Below are positions 1 to 7,317 of a DNA stretch of 45,261 nucleotides, in pieces; positions within the stretch are counted from its first letter, which is position 1; each line of letters opens with the position of its first letter. Below the pieces are notes generated by a model. That model searched no databases, was not told where the DNA came from, and worked only from the letters and a program-made list of their open reading frames with translations. Source of the DNA: Variovorax sp. CAN15 (GTDB taxonomy: Bacteria; Pseudomonadota; Gammaproteobacteria; Burkholderiales; Burkholderiaceae_C); assembly GCF_030462475.1 (NCBI RefSeq), contig NZ_JASMRZ010000001.1:10598-55858 (forward strand), given 5' to 3'. A program made the translations under genes and the position numbers.

Positions 1-1017
1 GGCCACATCCGCGAGTGCGTGGACTCGCTGGACCGCCTCTTCTCCGAGCTGCTGAATCTCTCGCAGCTCGACGCGGGCGTGCTGCAGCCGCAGTGGATCG
101 ACTTTCCGCTCGACCGGCTCTTCGAGGAGATCAGCCGCAACTTCCGACCGGTGGCCGAGCAGCAGGGCCTGCGGCTGGTGGTGCGCAAGACCGACGTATG
201 GGTGCGCTGCGACTACGTGATGCTCTCGCGCATCCTGAACAATCTGGTGTCGAACTCGCTGCGCCACACCATCGAGGGCGGCGTGCTCATCGGCGCCCGG
301 CGGCGCGGCCGGGGCGTGCGCATCGACGTGGTCGACACAGGCGTGGGCATCGCCGCGCACCATCAGGCGCGGGTGTTCGAGGAGTTCTACCAGGTGGAGC
401 CCGCCGGACGGCAGGCATCGCGCGGGGCGCGCGGCATGGGGCTGGGCCTGGCCACGGTGCAGCGGCTGGCCGAGCTGCTCAACACGCGCGTGGAGCTGAG
501 CTCGAAGCTGCACAAGGGCACCTGCGTGCGGGTGCTGGTGCGCGCGGCCGCGGCCGCGCTGCCCATGCCCGCGGCGGTGCCCGCCCTCGCCGCCATCGAG
601 GAGGAAGAAAGCCTGGCCGGCGTGCGCATCCTGGTGATCGACGACGAGCGCACCATCCTCGAGGGCCTGACCGTGGTGCTCTCCAACTGGGGTGCCGAGG
701 TGCTGCCCGCGCAGACCCGCGCCGAGGCGCTGGCCATGGCCGACGACTGGGAGCGGCCGCCCGATGTGGTCATCAGCGACCTGCTGCTGCAAGGCGGCGA
801 CAACGGCCTGGACGTGATTGCCGCGCTGGAGCGCCATCCGCGCGGCATCGGCGCCGCCACCGCCCGCCTGCTGGTGACCGGCGAGACCAAGCCCGACCGC
901 CTGCGCGAGGTGGCGAGCGCGGGCATCACGGTGCTCTACAAGCCGGTGTCGCCGCGCGTGCTGCGCCAGGCGATACAGGCGCAGCGCGCGGCGGCCGCGC
1001 AGGCGGTGGGCGCATAG
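1..1017 (+). CDS. Hybrid sensor histidine kinase/response regulator, 3' part only
   Basis: The reading frame is open from the first base, so the start lies upstream of the window; the GTG at 19 is internal. What remains begins just after the phosphoacceptor helix (LDRLFSELLNLSQLDAG is its second helix). It continues through an HATPase_c domain with N box (LNNLVSNSLRHT), G1 (DTGVGI), F box (FEEFYQ) and G2 (MGLGLATVQ), then a C-terminal receiver domain: acidic pair IDDE, phosphoacceptor Asp in VVISDLLL (codon 778-780), Thr in VTGET, Lys-Pro in LYKPV. No output domain follows. The receiver may relay phosphate or act as a sink. The protein is clearly paralogous to the kinase at 2262-4262. The sensor part cannot be seen. 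Confidence 0.93.
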   Translation, partial: GHIRECVDSLDRLFSELLNLSQLDAGVLQPQWIDFPLDRLFEEISRNFRPVAEQQGLRLVVRKTDVWVRCDYVMLSRILNNLVSNSLRHTIEGGVLIGARRRGRGVRIDVVDTGVGIAAHHQARVFEEFYQVEPAGRQASRGARGMGLGLATVQRLAELLNTRVELSSKLHKGTCVRVLVRAAAAALPMPAAVPALAAIEEEESLAGVRILVIDDERTILEGLTVVLSNWGAEVLPAQTRAEALAMADDWERPPDVVISDLLLQGGDNGLDVIAALERHPRGIGAATARLLVTGETKPDRLREVASAGITVLYKPVSPRVLRQAIQAQRAAAAQAVGA

Positions 1018-1117
1018 GCGCGCCAGCGGTAAGTGCCTGGGTACGCCATCGGGCATAGGCCGTGCGGCCACAGCGGCGTGGAATTCATCACGCGTGCAGG
1101 CCACCGCACACGCTGAC

Positions 1118-1135
1118 ATAAGCCCTCCGCCTTAT
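1118..1135. promoter_or_regulatory. Small inverted repeat upstream of the substrate-binding protein gene
   Basis: ATAAG (1118-1122) and CTTAT (1131-1135) form a short inverted repeat around a CCCTCCGC core, about 57 nt before the chosen start of the next gene. The gap 1018-1191 holds no other recognisable element. It could be an operator or part of a promoter; nothing proves a function. Confidence 0.25.
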
Positions 1136-1191
1136 CGCGCTGAGAAGGGGTCATCCTTACATTGGATCGCCCCTCGCTGCGGAAGCAGTCC

Positions 1192-2265
1192 ATGTTTGTT
1201 GCCGTGAATCCCGTCCTCCCGCCCTCTTCGAGAAGGCTGTGGCGCGCCGCCCGCGGCGCGCTGGCGGCGGCGCTCGCGTGGGCCGCGGCGGGCAGCGGCT
1301 TCGCGGCGGCCAGCCTCACGGTGCTGATGGGCGACGACATGGCGGCGTCTTCCGAGTTCGTGCAGCAGTTGCGCGCCGACCAGGAACCCGGCGGCAAGTT
1401 CGAGCTGGTGCGCGTTGCGCCGGGCGCAGCCCTCACGGCACAGCCCGAGGCGGCCGCGCCCCCCGACACCGAGCGTGCGGCCAACGCGGGCGTGCGCACG
1501 CGCAGCCTGCGCCCCAGCGCCGCCGACACGCCGCTCACCATGGCCGTGGGCCCCGCCGCCGCGCGCGCGGCCATCGAGCGCCCGGGCCAGGAGCCGCTGG
1601 TGCTGGCGATGTTGAGCCGCCTCGAATACGAAACCCTGAAGGCCTCAAGCCCGGCGCTGCGGCGCGGCGACCGCCGCGTGGGCGTGCTGCTGCGCGACCC
1701 GGCCATGGCCGACCAGCTCGCGCTGGTCAACGCGGTGCTGCCGCAGAAGCACCGCGTGGGCGTGGTGGCCACGCCCGAATCGGAGCCGCTGGTGCGCGAG
1801 CTGCAGCGCGCCGCGCAGGGCACGAACCCGGCCTGGGACCTGCGCGTGGAATACGCGCCCGACGCGCGATCGATCGCCTCCGCCCTGCGCCTGGTGGTGC
1901 CGCAGAGCGACGCGCTGATGGTGCTGCCCGACCTGATCGGCGACAACCAGGCGGCCACGCTCTCGGTGCTGCGCGCCGCCGCGACCGCCGGCCTGCCGGT
2001 GTTCGGCGCCAGCGAGGGGCTGGTGCGCTCGGGCGGCCTGGCGGCGGCGGTCTCCACGCCCTCGCAGCTCGCCCAGCAGGCGCGGCTGCTCGGCCAGAAG
2101 GTCGCGAGCGCCGGCACGGCCAGCGGCAATGGCAACAACAACGCACCGCTGGTGGAAGCTGCGACGCCCGCCACCGTGCGCGTCAACGCGACCGTGGCAC
2201 GCGGACTCGGCCTGCGCCTGCCGGAGGAACGGGAACTGACCGACCGGCTCGCGGCCCCGCGATGA
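1192..2265 (+). CDS. Secreted ABC-type substrate-binding protein
   Basis: The product is 357 residues. The N-terminus has a basic stretch, a long Ala/Leu-rich hydrophobic core and an AxA-like site near FAAAS, i.e. a signal peptide, so it should act in the periplasm. The body resembles the ABC_sub_bind family (PF04392): a segment near residue 275 reading LPVFGASEGLVRSGG, followed by a helix with QQARLLGQKV, is characteristic. ATG 1192 is preferred to the in-frame TTG at 1162 because GGAAG sits at good spacing and the signal peptide then begins normally. Its stop overlaps the next start (ATGA at 2262-2265), so it is translationally coupled to a hybrid kinase. No permease or ATPase gene is near. 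I infer that it presents a ligand to the kinase rather than feeding a transporter. The ligand is unknown. Confidence 0.85.
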   Translation: MFVAVNPVLPPSSRRLWRAARGALAAALAWAAAGSGFAAASLTVLMGDDMAASSEFVQQLRADQEPGGKFELVRVAPGAALTAQPEAAAPPDTERAANAGVRTRSLRPSAADTPLTMAVGPAAARAAIERPGQEPLVLAMLSRLEYETLKASSPALRRGDRRVGVLLRDPAMADQLALVNAVLPQKHRVGVVATPESEPLVRELQRAAQGTNPAWDLRVEYAPDARSIASALRLVVPQSDALMVLPDLIGDNQAATLSVLRAAATAGLPVFGASEGLVRSGGLAAAVSTPSQLAQQARLLGQKVASAGTASGNGNNNAPLVEAATPATVRVNATVARGLGLRLPEERELTDRLAAPR

Positions 2266-4262
2266 GCAGCGTCCCGCCTTCCCACGGCCCGGTCGAGCCC
2301 CCGGAGACGGAGGGCGCGGGCTCGCCATCGCGGTCGCCGCCGTCACCATCTCCGCCGCCCGCCTCCTTCCAGTCGCCCCACACGCTGGTCGTGCGCGGCA
2401 ACCTGCAGCGCGACCTGTTCCGCCTCGGTGTGGTGCCGTGCGCGGCGGTGGCGCTGGCGCTCACCGGCTGGTTCACCCACAGCCGGCTGCAGACCCTCGA
2501 AGCCGCCTTCGACGCCGAGGGCCAGGCCGTGGCGCGGCAGGTGGCGGCCATGTCCGACCTGAGCCTCTACGCGGGCGACCTGCCGGCCTTGCAGAACGTG
2601 GCCAACGCCGCGCTGCGCGGAGGACAGGTGACGCGGGTGGAGATCAGCAACAGCGCGGGCATCTACGTGACGGCCGGGCCCAAGACGCCGTCGCTCGCAC
2701 AGCTGCGCATGTTCACCTCGCCGGTCACGCTGCGCGAAGCCTCGCGCGCCAGCGCCTTCGCGCCGGCCGGCTCCACCGCGGCGGGCGACACGCCCATCGG
2801 CCTGGTGCAGACCTTCCGCGACACCACCGCCTACACGCGCGAACGCAGCCGCTCGCTCATCGCAGGCATCGGCATCGCGCTGGTCGCGCTGATCGCGGCG
2901 TGGGCCTCGGTGCGCCACATGGCGCGCACGGTGGCGCGGCCGCTGCGGCGCGTGTCGCGCACCGTCGCGGCGCTGGAAGCCGGGCATTTCGAGGTGCGCT
3001 GCGACGTGGTGGAAGGCGGCACGCGCGGAACGCACGAACTCGCGGTGCTCGCGCACGACATCGACCGCCTCGCCGAGCGCCTGCAGCGCAACCGCCAGAT
3101 CAGCGAGGAGCGCGTGCGCGAGGCCACCGCCGTCGCGCTGCAGCGCATGGCCGAGGCCGAGCAGGCGGCCCTGTCGCGCGCGCGCTTTCTGGCAGCCGCG
3201 AGCCATGACCTGCGCCAGCCGCTGCATGCCATGGGTCTCTTCATCGACGGCCTGCTCCCTGGCGCCACGCCCGCGCAGCGTCCGGCCGTGCTTCGGCTGC
3301 AGGAGAGCACGGAGTTCATGGGCGTGCTGCTGGACGACCTGCTCGAAATCTCCCGGCTCGACGCGCAGGTGCTCACGCCGGCCATCGTCAAGGTGCCGCT
3401 CGTGGAGCTGTTCGACCAGCTCGACGCGCAGCACGCCGCGGCCGCCGTCGAGGCCCGCGTTCGGCTGCGCTGGAGCGACCGCGGCCTGGCCGTGCGCTCC
3501 GACGCGGCGATGCTGCGGCGCATCGTCGGCAACCTCGTCACCAATGCGCTGCGCCACGCGCCCGAGGGCGGCACGGTGCTGGTGGCGGCGCGGCGCAGCG
3601 CGCAGGGCGTGCGCATCGAGGTGCGCGACAACGGCGTGGGCATCGCACCCATCCACCAGGGCCGCATCTTCGAAGAGTTCTACCAGGTAGCCAACACCGA
3701 GCGCGACCGGCGCCGCGGCTTCGGGCTGGGGCTGGCGATCTGCGCGCGCATCGCCGCGCTGCTGGGCACGCGCATCACCGTGCGCTCGGCGTTGCAGGCC
3801 GGCAGCACCTTCGCCTTCACGCTGCCCGCCGCGCGGCTGGCCGACGTGACGCCGCCCGAGCCGCCGCAGATGGCGCCCGCGCCGCTGGTGGGCCTGCGTT
3901 GCCTGGTGGTGGACGACGACCCCGCCATCCTCGACGGCAGCCGCGCGCTGCTGGAGCAGTGGGGTTGCCAGGTGGAGTGCGTGGGCACCGGCGCCGAGGC
4001 CATCGCACGGCTGGGCACCGGCGACATCCACTACGACGCGGTGCTGTGCGATTTGCAGCTCGCGGGCGAAGGCGACGGCGTGGACGTGATCGACGCCGCC
4101 AAGCGCCTGCAGCCCGACGCGCTGGCGGTGCTGGTGTCGGGCGCCACCGGCCCCGAGGTGCTGCAGCGGCTGCGCCACGGCGGCGTGATGCTGCTGACCA
4201 AGCCGGTCGCGCCGGCCAAGCTGCGGGCACTGCTCACCACACGGCGGCAAGTCACGGTCTGA
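2262..4262 (+). CDS. Membrane hybrid sensor histidine kinase/response regulator
   Basis: The product is 666 residues. The order is: Pro/Ser-rich cytoplasmic N-terminus (1-45), TM1 (about 55-72), periplasmic sensor region (75-195), TM2 (about 198-217), HAMP-like linker (218-275), HisKA with His315 in AASHDLRQPLHAMG, HATPase_c (N box VGNLVTNALRHA, G1 DNGVGI, G2 FGLGLAI), and a receiver with DDD acidic cluster, Asp597 in VLCDLQL and Lys647 in LTKPV. The ATG at 2262 overlaps the preceding stop; upstream codons in the same frame are a shadow of that gene. All residues for autophosphorylation and phosphotransfer are present, but there is no DNA-binding output domain, so the downstream partner lies elsewhere. 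Coupling to the substrate-binding protein suggests ligand sensing through it. Confidence 0.93.
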   Translation: MSSVPPSHGPVEPPETEGAGSPSRSPPSPSPPPASFQSPHTLVVRGNLQRDLFRLGVVPCAAVALALTGWFTHSRLQTLEAAFDAEGQAVARQVAAMSDLSLYAGDLPALQNVANAALRGGQVTRVEISNSAGIYVTAGPKTPSLAQLRMFTSPVTLREASRASAFAPAGSTAAGDTPIGLVQTFRDTTAYTRERSRSLIAGIGIALVALIAAWASVRHMARTVARPLRRVSRTVAALEAGHFEVRCDVVEGGTRGTHELAVLAHDIDRLAERLQRNRQISEERVREATAVALQRMAEAEQAALSRARFLAAASHDLRQPLHAMGLFIDGLLPGATPAQRPAVLRLQESTEFMGVLLDDLLEISRLDAQVLTPAIVKVPLVELFDQLDAQHAAAAVEARVRLRWSDRGLAVRSDAAMLRRIVGNLVTNALRHAPEGGTVLVAARRSAQGVRIEVRDNGVGIAPIHQGRIFEEFYQVANTERDRRRGFGLGLAICARIAALLGTRITVRSALQAGSTFAFTLPAARLADVTPPEPPQMAPAPLVGLRCLVVDDDPAILDGSRALLEQWGCQVECVGTGAEAIARLGTGDIHYDAVLCDLQLAGEGDGVDVIDAAKRLQPDALAVLVSGATGPEVLQRLRHGGVMLLTKPVAPAKLRALLTTRRQVTV

Positions 4263-4317
4263 CCCCCAGGCTTCGCGCACTGCGTGTCGCTGCGCCACGG
4301 TTCCCTTGGCGCGAAGC
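4263..4317. terminator. Bidirectional terminator within a copy of a dispersed repeat
   Basis: GCTTCGCGC (4270-4278) pairs with GCGCGAAGC (4309-4317) across about 30 nt, between two convergent stop codons (4262 plus, 4335 minus). Bases 4263-4296, read on the minus strand, match the core of the tandem repeat at 17430-17612 with only a few differences, so the terminator lies in a dispersed intergenic element. Confidence 0.5.
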
Positions 4318-4334
4318 ACACCCCTCTTTCTCAT

Positions 4335-5309
4335 TCACGCACGCGAGAACTGCTGGCGGTATGCCGTGGGCGATACCTTGAAGGCCGAGACGAAATGCTT
4401 GCGCAGCGACACCGCCGAGCCGAAGCCGGCGCCGGTTGCGATGCGTTCGACCGGATGGTCGGTGGTCTCGAGCAGCCGCTGCGCGAGCGCGAGGCGCTGG
4501 TTCTGCACCCACTGGCCGACCGTGGTGCCGGTGGACTCGCGAAAACGCCGCGTGAAGTTGCGCCGGCTCATGAGCGCGCGCCGCGCGAGGTCGTCGAGCT
4601 CGTGCGGCTTGTCGAGGTGCCGGCCCAGCCATTCGAGCAGCGGCGCGAGGCGGTCGCGCTCGGCGGTGGCGGGCACGGGCTGCTCGATGTACTGCGCCTG
4701 CCCGCCCTGGCGGTGCGGCGCCACCACCATGCGCCGCGCGGCGCGATTGGCGGTCTCGGCGCCATGGCGCACGCGCAGCAGGTGCAGGCAGCAATCGATG
4801 CCGGCTGCCGTACCGGCCGAGGTGAGCACATTGCCGTCGTCCACGTAGAGCACCTCGGGCTGCAGCTTCACCTTCGGATACTGCTTCGCGAAGGCAGGCG
4901 CCAGCTTCCAGTGCGTGGTGGCCGGGCGGCCGTCGAGCAAACCCGCCTCGGCCAGCACGAAGGCGCCCAGGCACAGCCCCACCACGATGGCGCCGCGCCG
5001 ATGCGCGGCCTGCAGCGCGCGGATGAGCTCGGGCGGCGCCGCGCTGCAGTCGTCGCGCCATGAAGGCACCACCACGATGCGCGCGCGGCGTATCGCCTCC
5101 AGCCCGTGCGGCACCACGAGCGAGAAGCCCGCGTTGGTGCGCAGCTCGCCGGGCGCGGGCGCGCACACCTGCACGCGGAAGCGCGGCGCGCCGGCCTCGG
5201 TGCGGTCTTCGCCGAAGACCATGCAGGGCACGGACAGGTGGAAGGGACTGATGCCGTCGAAGGCGACGACTGCGACGGTTTCTGCTGCGGATGCGGCTGG
5301 TGCGGTCAT
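4335..5309 (-). CDS. GlxA-family AraC-type transcriptional regulator (DJ-1/PfpI-like sensor domain)
   Basis: The product is 324 residues. Residues 10-180 form a DJ-1/PfpI class I glutamine-amidotransferase-like domain with a nucleophile-elbow Cys at residue 113 (VGLCLGAFVLAEAGLLDGR). Residues 215-320 hold two AraC-type helix-turn-helix units (LDDLARRALMSRRNFTRRF and VERIATGAGFGSAVSLRKHF). Members of this family are regulators in which the amidotransferase-like part senses a small molecule; FtrA and GlxA are named relatives. It is divergent from the cysteine hydrolase gene at 5410, with 100 nt between, so it probably controls that gene and itself. The inverted repeat at 5310-5342 is a candidate operator. 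The inducer cannot be read from sequence. Confidence 0.92.
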   Translation of the reverse strand: MTAPAASAAETVAVVAFDGISPFHLSVPCMVFGEDRTEAGAPRFRVQVCAPAPGELRTNAGFSLVVPHGLEAIRRARIVVVPSWRDDCSAAPPELIRALQAAHRRGAIVVGLCLGAFVLAEAGLLDGRPATTHWKLAPAFAKQYPKVKLQPEVLYVDDGNVLTSAGTAAGIDCCLHLLRVRHGAETANRAARRMVVAPHRQGGQAQYIEQPVPATAERDRLAPLLEWLGRHLDKPHELDDLARRALMSRRNFTRRFRESTGTTVGQWVQNQRLALAQRLLETTDHPVERIATGAGFGSAVSLRKHFVSAFKVSPTAYRQQFSRA

Positions 5310-5342
5310 GGCCCGATCTTATCGACGAATGGCTTTCGGGCC
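5310..5342. promoter_or_regulatory. Inverted repeat in the divergent promoter region
   Basis: GGCCCGA (5310-5316) and TCGGGCC (5336-5342) are perfect inverted arms separated by 19 nt, just upstream of the regulator start. AraC-family regulators more often use direct repeats, so the role as operator is a guess. The rest of the gap to 5409 shows no clear sigma-70 hexamers by eye. Confidence 0.35.
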
Positions 5343-5409
5343 ACTTTCACGGAACGATGCCGGCGGGAAGAATCAGGCCATCCGAACCACACAAGAGAAG
5401 GAGCCACTC

Positions 5410-6048
5410 ATGAGCAACAACACCGCCACTCCGCGCCGCGCCCTCGTCGTGATCGACGTGCAGAACGAATACTTCGAAGGCGGCGGCCTGCCGATCGAGT
5501 ACCCGCCCATCGAGGACACGCTGCCCAACGTAACGAAGGCCATGGACGCCGCCCGCGCCGCCGGCACGCCGGTGGTGGTGGTGCGCCACCATGCGCCCAA
5601 GGGCGCGCCAGTGTTCCAGGCCGACACGCACAACGGCCAGCTGCATCCCGAGATCGCAAAGCGGCCGCGCGACCACCTCATCACCAAGAGCTTTCCGAGC
5701 GTGTTCACCGGCACCGACTTCGCCGAATGGCTCGCGCGCCACGAGATCGACACGCTGAGCGTGGCCGGCTACATGACGCAGAACTGCGACGCCTCCACCG
5801 TGTACGAGGCCATGCACCGGGGCCTGAGCGTGGAGTTCCTCGCGGACGCCAGCGGCGCGCTGCCCTACGAGAACGCGGCGGGCAAGGTGACGGCGGAAGA
5901 GATCCACCGCGTCTTCAGCGTGGTGTTCCACAGCAACTTCGCGGCCGTGACCACGACGGATGCGTGGATCTCGGCGATGCGCGAGGGCCAGGCCATTCCG
6001 AAGGACAACGTGGTGATGTCCAACCGGCGCGCGCGAGGCATCGCGTAG
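5410..6048 (+). CDS. Isochorismatase-family cysteine hydrolase
   Basis: The product is 212 residues, the usual length for this family. The catalytic triad is visible: Asp16 in VVIDVQNEYF, Lys93 in ITKSFPSVF and Cys126 in MTQNCDAST. A cis-peptide-like VAGYMTQNC segment precedes the nucleophile. The family hydrolyses isochorismate, nicotinamide, N-carbamoyl amides and similar compounds; the substrate here is unknown. There is a strong ribosome site (AGAAGGAG) about 6 nt before the ATG. It is divergently paired with a GlxA-type regulator, a common arrangement in proteobacteria, so it is probably induced by an amide-like compound sensed by that regulator. It is expected to be cytoplasmic because no signal peptide is present. 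Confidence 0.93.
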   Translation: MSNNTATPRRALVVIDVQNEYFEGGGLPIEYPPIEDTLPNVTKAMDAARAAGTPVVVVRHHAPKGAPVFQADTHNGQLHPEIAKRPRDHLITKSFPSVFTGTDFAEWLARHEIDTLSVAGYMTQNCDASTVYEAMHRGLSVEFLADASGALPYENAAGKVTAEEIHRVFSVVFHSNFAAVTTTDAWISAMREGQAIPKDNVVMSNRRARGIA

Positions 6049-6057
6049 CTGACTCGA

Positions 6058-6089
6058 GCCTCGCGGGGTCGACGCGCCCCGCGCGAGGC
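6058..6089. terminator. GC-rich hairpin between convergent genes
   Basis: GCCTCGCGGGG (6058-6068) pairs with CCCCGCGCGAGGC (6077-6089), leaving a two-base bulge and an 8-nt loop. It sits between the stop at 6048 (plus) and the stop at 6092 (minus) and can serve both strands. No long T-run follows. Confidence 0.55.
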
Positions 6090-6091
6090 GC

Positions 6092-6307
6092 TCACCGTGA
6101 GAGCCCGACCTCGAAAAGATCGCCGGATGGCTTCCCGAAACGCCGGGCATCGTCGACGGGCTTCCACAGCACATTGCTCGACGGCCCGGCGAAATCGCCT
6201 TCGACCTGAAGCCGCGCAAGCACAGGCACCGGCGAAGCCGCCATCGCGACGGCACCGGCGACCATCCGCATTGCCTTGCGGCGCACCGGGTTGTGTTTCG
6301 ATGTCAT
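6092..6307 (-). CDS. Small exported protein at the end of the T6SS lipase cassette, unknown function
   Basis: The product is 71 residues from the ATG at 6307, with GGGAG nearby upstream. The N-terminus holds an Arg-Arg-Lys group and an Ala/Val/Met-rich core ending at PVLARLQ, giving an export signal that is faintly Tat-like but lacks the full twin-arginine consensus. The remaining 40 residues are polar, with one Trp and no Cys. It begins 11 nt after the stop of the Tli4-type gene, so it is almost certainly co-transcribed with vgrG, the lipase and the immunity gene. It may help neutralise or fold the lipase, but I do not recognise the family. It could also be the remnant of a longer gene. Confidence 0.6.
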   Translation of the reverse strand: MTSKHNPVRRKAMRMVAGAVAMAASPVPVLARLQVEGDFAGPSSNVLWKPVDDARRFGKPSGDLFEVGLSR

Positions 6308-6318
6308 CACGGACTCCC

Positions 6319-7281
6319 TCATTGGATCGCCACGGCTTCGGCCGGCGCCCCCGGCACCGCGACGCGGAACTTCAGGCCGTCGAGCAGCCTGTCCCACAGC
6401 GCGATGGCCTCTTCGTCATCGAGCGAGGAAGCCGGCGCCGCGCCGATGCGGTCGGCCATGACCTTGGTGTGCATCGTCACGTCGAGGTTGCCCGGTCTCG
6501 CGACGCTGCCGCCGTTCTCGCCGATGAACATCCATTCGAAGTCGTGCGTGCCGTCGGCGCGGCGCACCAGGGATTCTTCGCCGTTCCAGCCATGGACATT
6601 CTTCCTGCCCTCGCGCAAGGTCGTGAGCTTGGGGTACCTGCTGCCGGCCTCGCGCTTGCGGTCGGCGATCAATTTGAGCAGGCCGTCGCTGTTGCCGGCG
6701 AACCTGGTGTTGACGGTCTGGTTGCTCTCGACGCTGAAGACCACGTCGGGCAGTGCGGCCATGTGGAGGCCGACTTGCGTGAGCACATTGCCCCTGGTGC
6801 CGTCGAGGCGGCGGAAGCCGAACTCGTGGCACAGGCCTTGTTCGGTGGGGACTTCGTCGGGGGTGCGGACTCGCAGATTCGCAGCAACATCGATGGCTCG
6901 TTGAAGGATCGAATCGGCCGTGCTGTTCGTGCTCTTTGCCGTCGCGCCTCCTCCGATGAAGATATGCGGTCCTACGATGTAATACACATCGAAGCCCTCC
7001 AGTTCAAGCTTCTTCGCAAACTTGTCTTCGTAAGACCGAATCAGCCATGTGTTAGGCGCCGGCCCCTCGCCGAAGTATGTAATTTCGGCCGTCTTGTATG
7101 CCGCCAGAATCTTTGCCCGTTCGGCATTCATCACCTTCTGGATGTGAATAGCTTGGTTGGGCAGGGTCGGGAAGTCGCGCCCAAAAGCCAAGCGCGAATC
7201 CACGGGAACTGTGAGTACATAGCGTCCGAAACACAGCAGCTTGGTGTGTTCGAACAACCGTTCAATGCGAGTGTTCTTCAT
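6319..7281 (-). CDS. tli4: Tli4-type T6SS immunity protein
   Basis: The product is 320 residues. The N-terminal motif (residues 16-30, LLCFGRYVLTVPVDS) is the 'CxGR...VP' signature of Tli4-family immunity proteins. The C-terminal third (EFEWMFIGENGG-like stretch, then TMHTKVMADR, then LWDRLLDGLKFR) matches the Tli4 C-terminal domain as I know it. Tli4 proteins bind and inhibit Tle4 phospholipases in the periplasm. Unlike many relatives, this one shows no convincing signal peptide or lipobox from the ATG at 7281, so its location is uncertain. It follows the lipase by 36 nt, with AAAGGAAA as ribosome site. The first 130 codons have visibly lower GC than the rest, suggesting a recombined 5' half. 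Confidence 0.82.
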   Translation of the reverse strand: MKNTRIERLFEHTKLLCFGRYVLTVPVDSRLAFGRDFPTLPNQAIHIQKVMNAERAKILAAYKTAEITYFGEGPAPNTWLIRSYEDKFAKKLELEGFDVYYIVGPHIFIGGGATAKSTNSTADSILQRAIDVAANLRVRTPDEVPTEQGLCHEFGFRRLDGTRGNVLTQVGLHMAALPDVVFSVESNQTVNTRFAGNSDGLLKLIADRKREAGSRYPKLTTLREGRKNVHGWNGEESLVRRADGTHDFEWMFIGENGGSVARPGNLDVTMHTKVMADRIGAAPASSLDDEEAIALWDRLLDGLKFRVAVPGAPAEAVAIQ

Positions 7282-7317
7282 CTAGTCGATTTCCTTTTCA
7301 CGATTTGAGCAAAGGTC

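Noticed and set aside
1..1017. Truncated pseudogene kinase
   Set aside because: The missing N-terminus is due to the window edge; the frame is open at base 1.
2343..4334. Long minus-strand open frame opposite the hybrid kinase
   Set aside because: Shadow frame caused by high GC; composition is His/Arg/Gln/Ala-rich without domains, and the plus strand encodes a complete kinase.
4335..5309. PfpI-type protease
   Set aside because: The DJ-1-like domain is fused to AraC DNA-binding motifs, so it is a regulator; amidotransferase-like Cys is common in the GlxA group.
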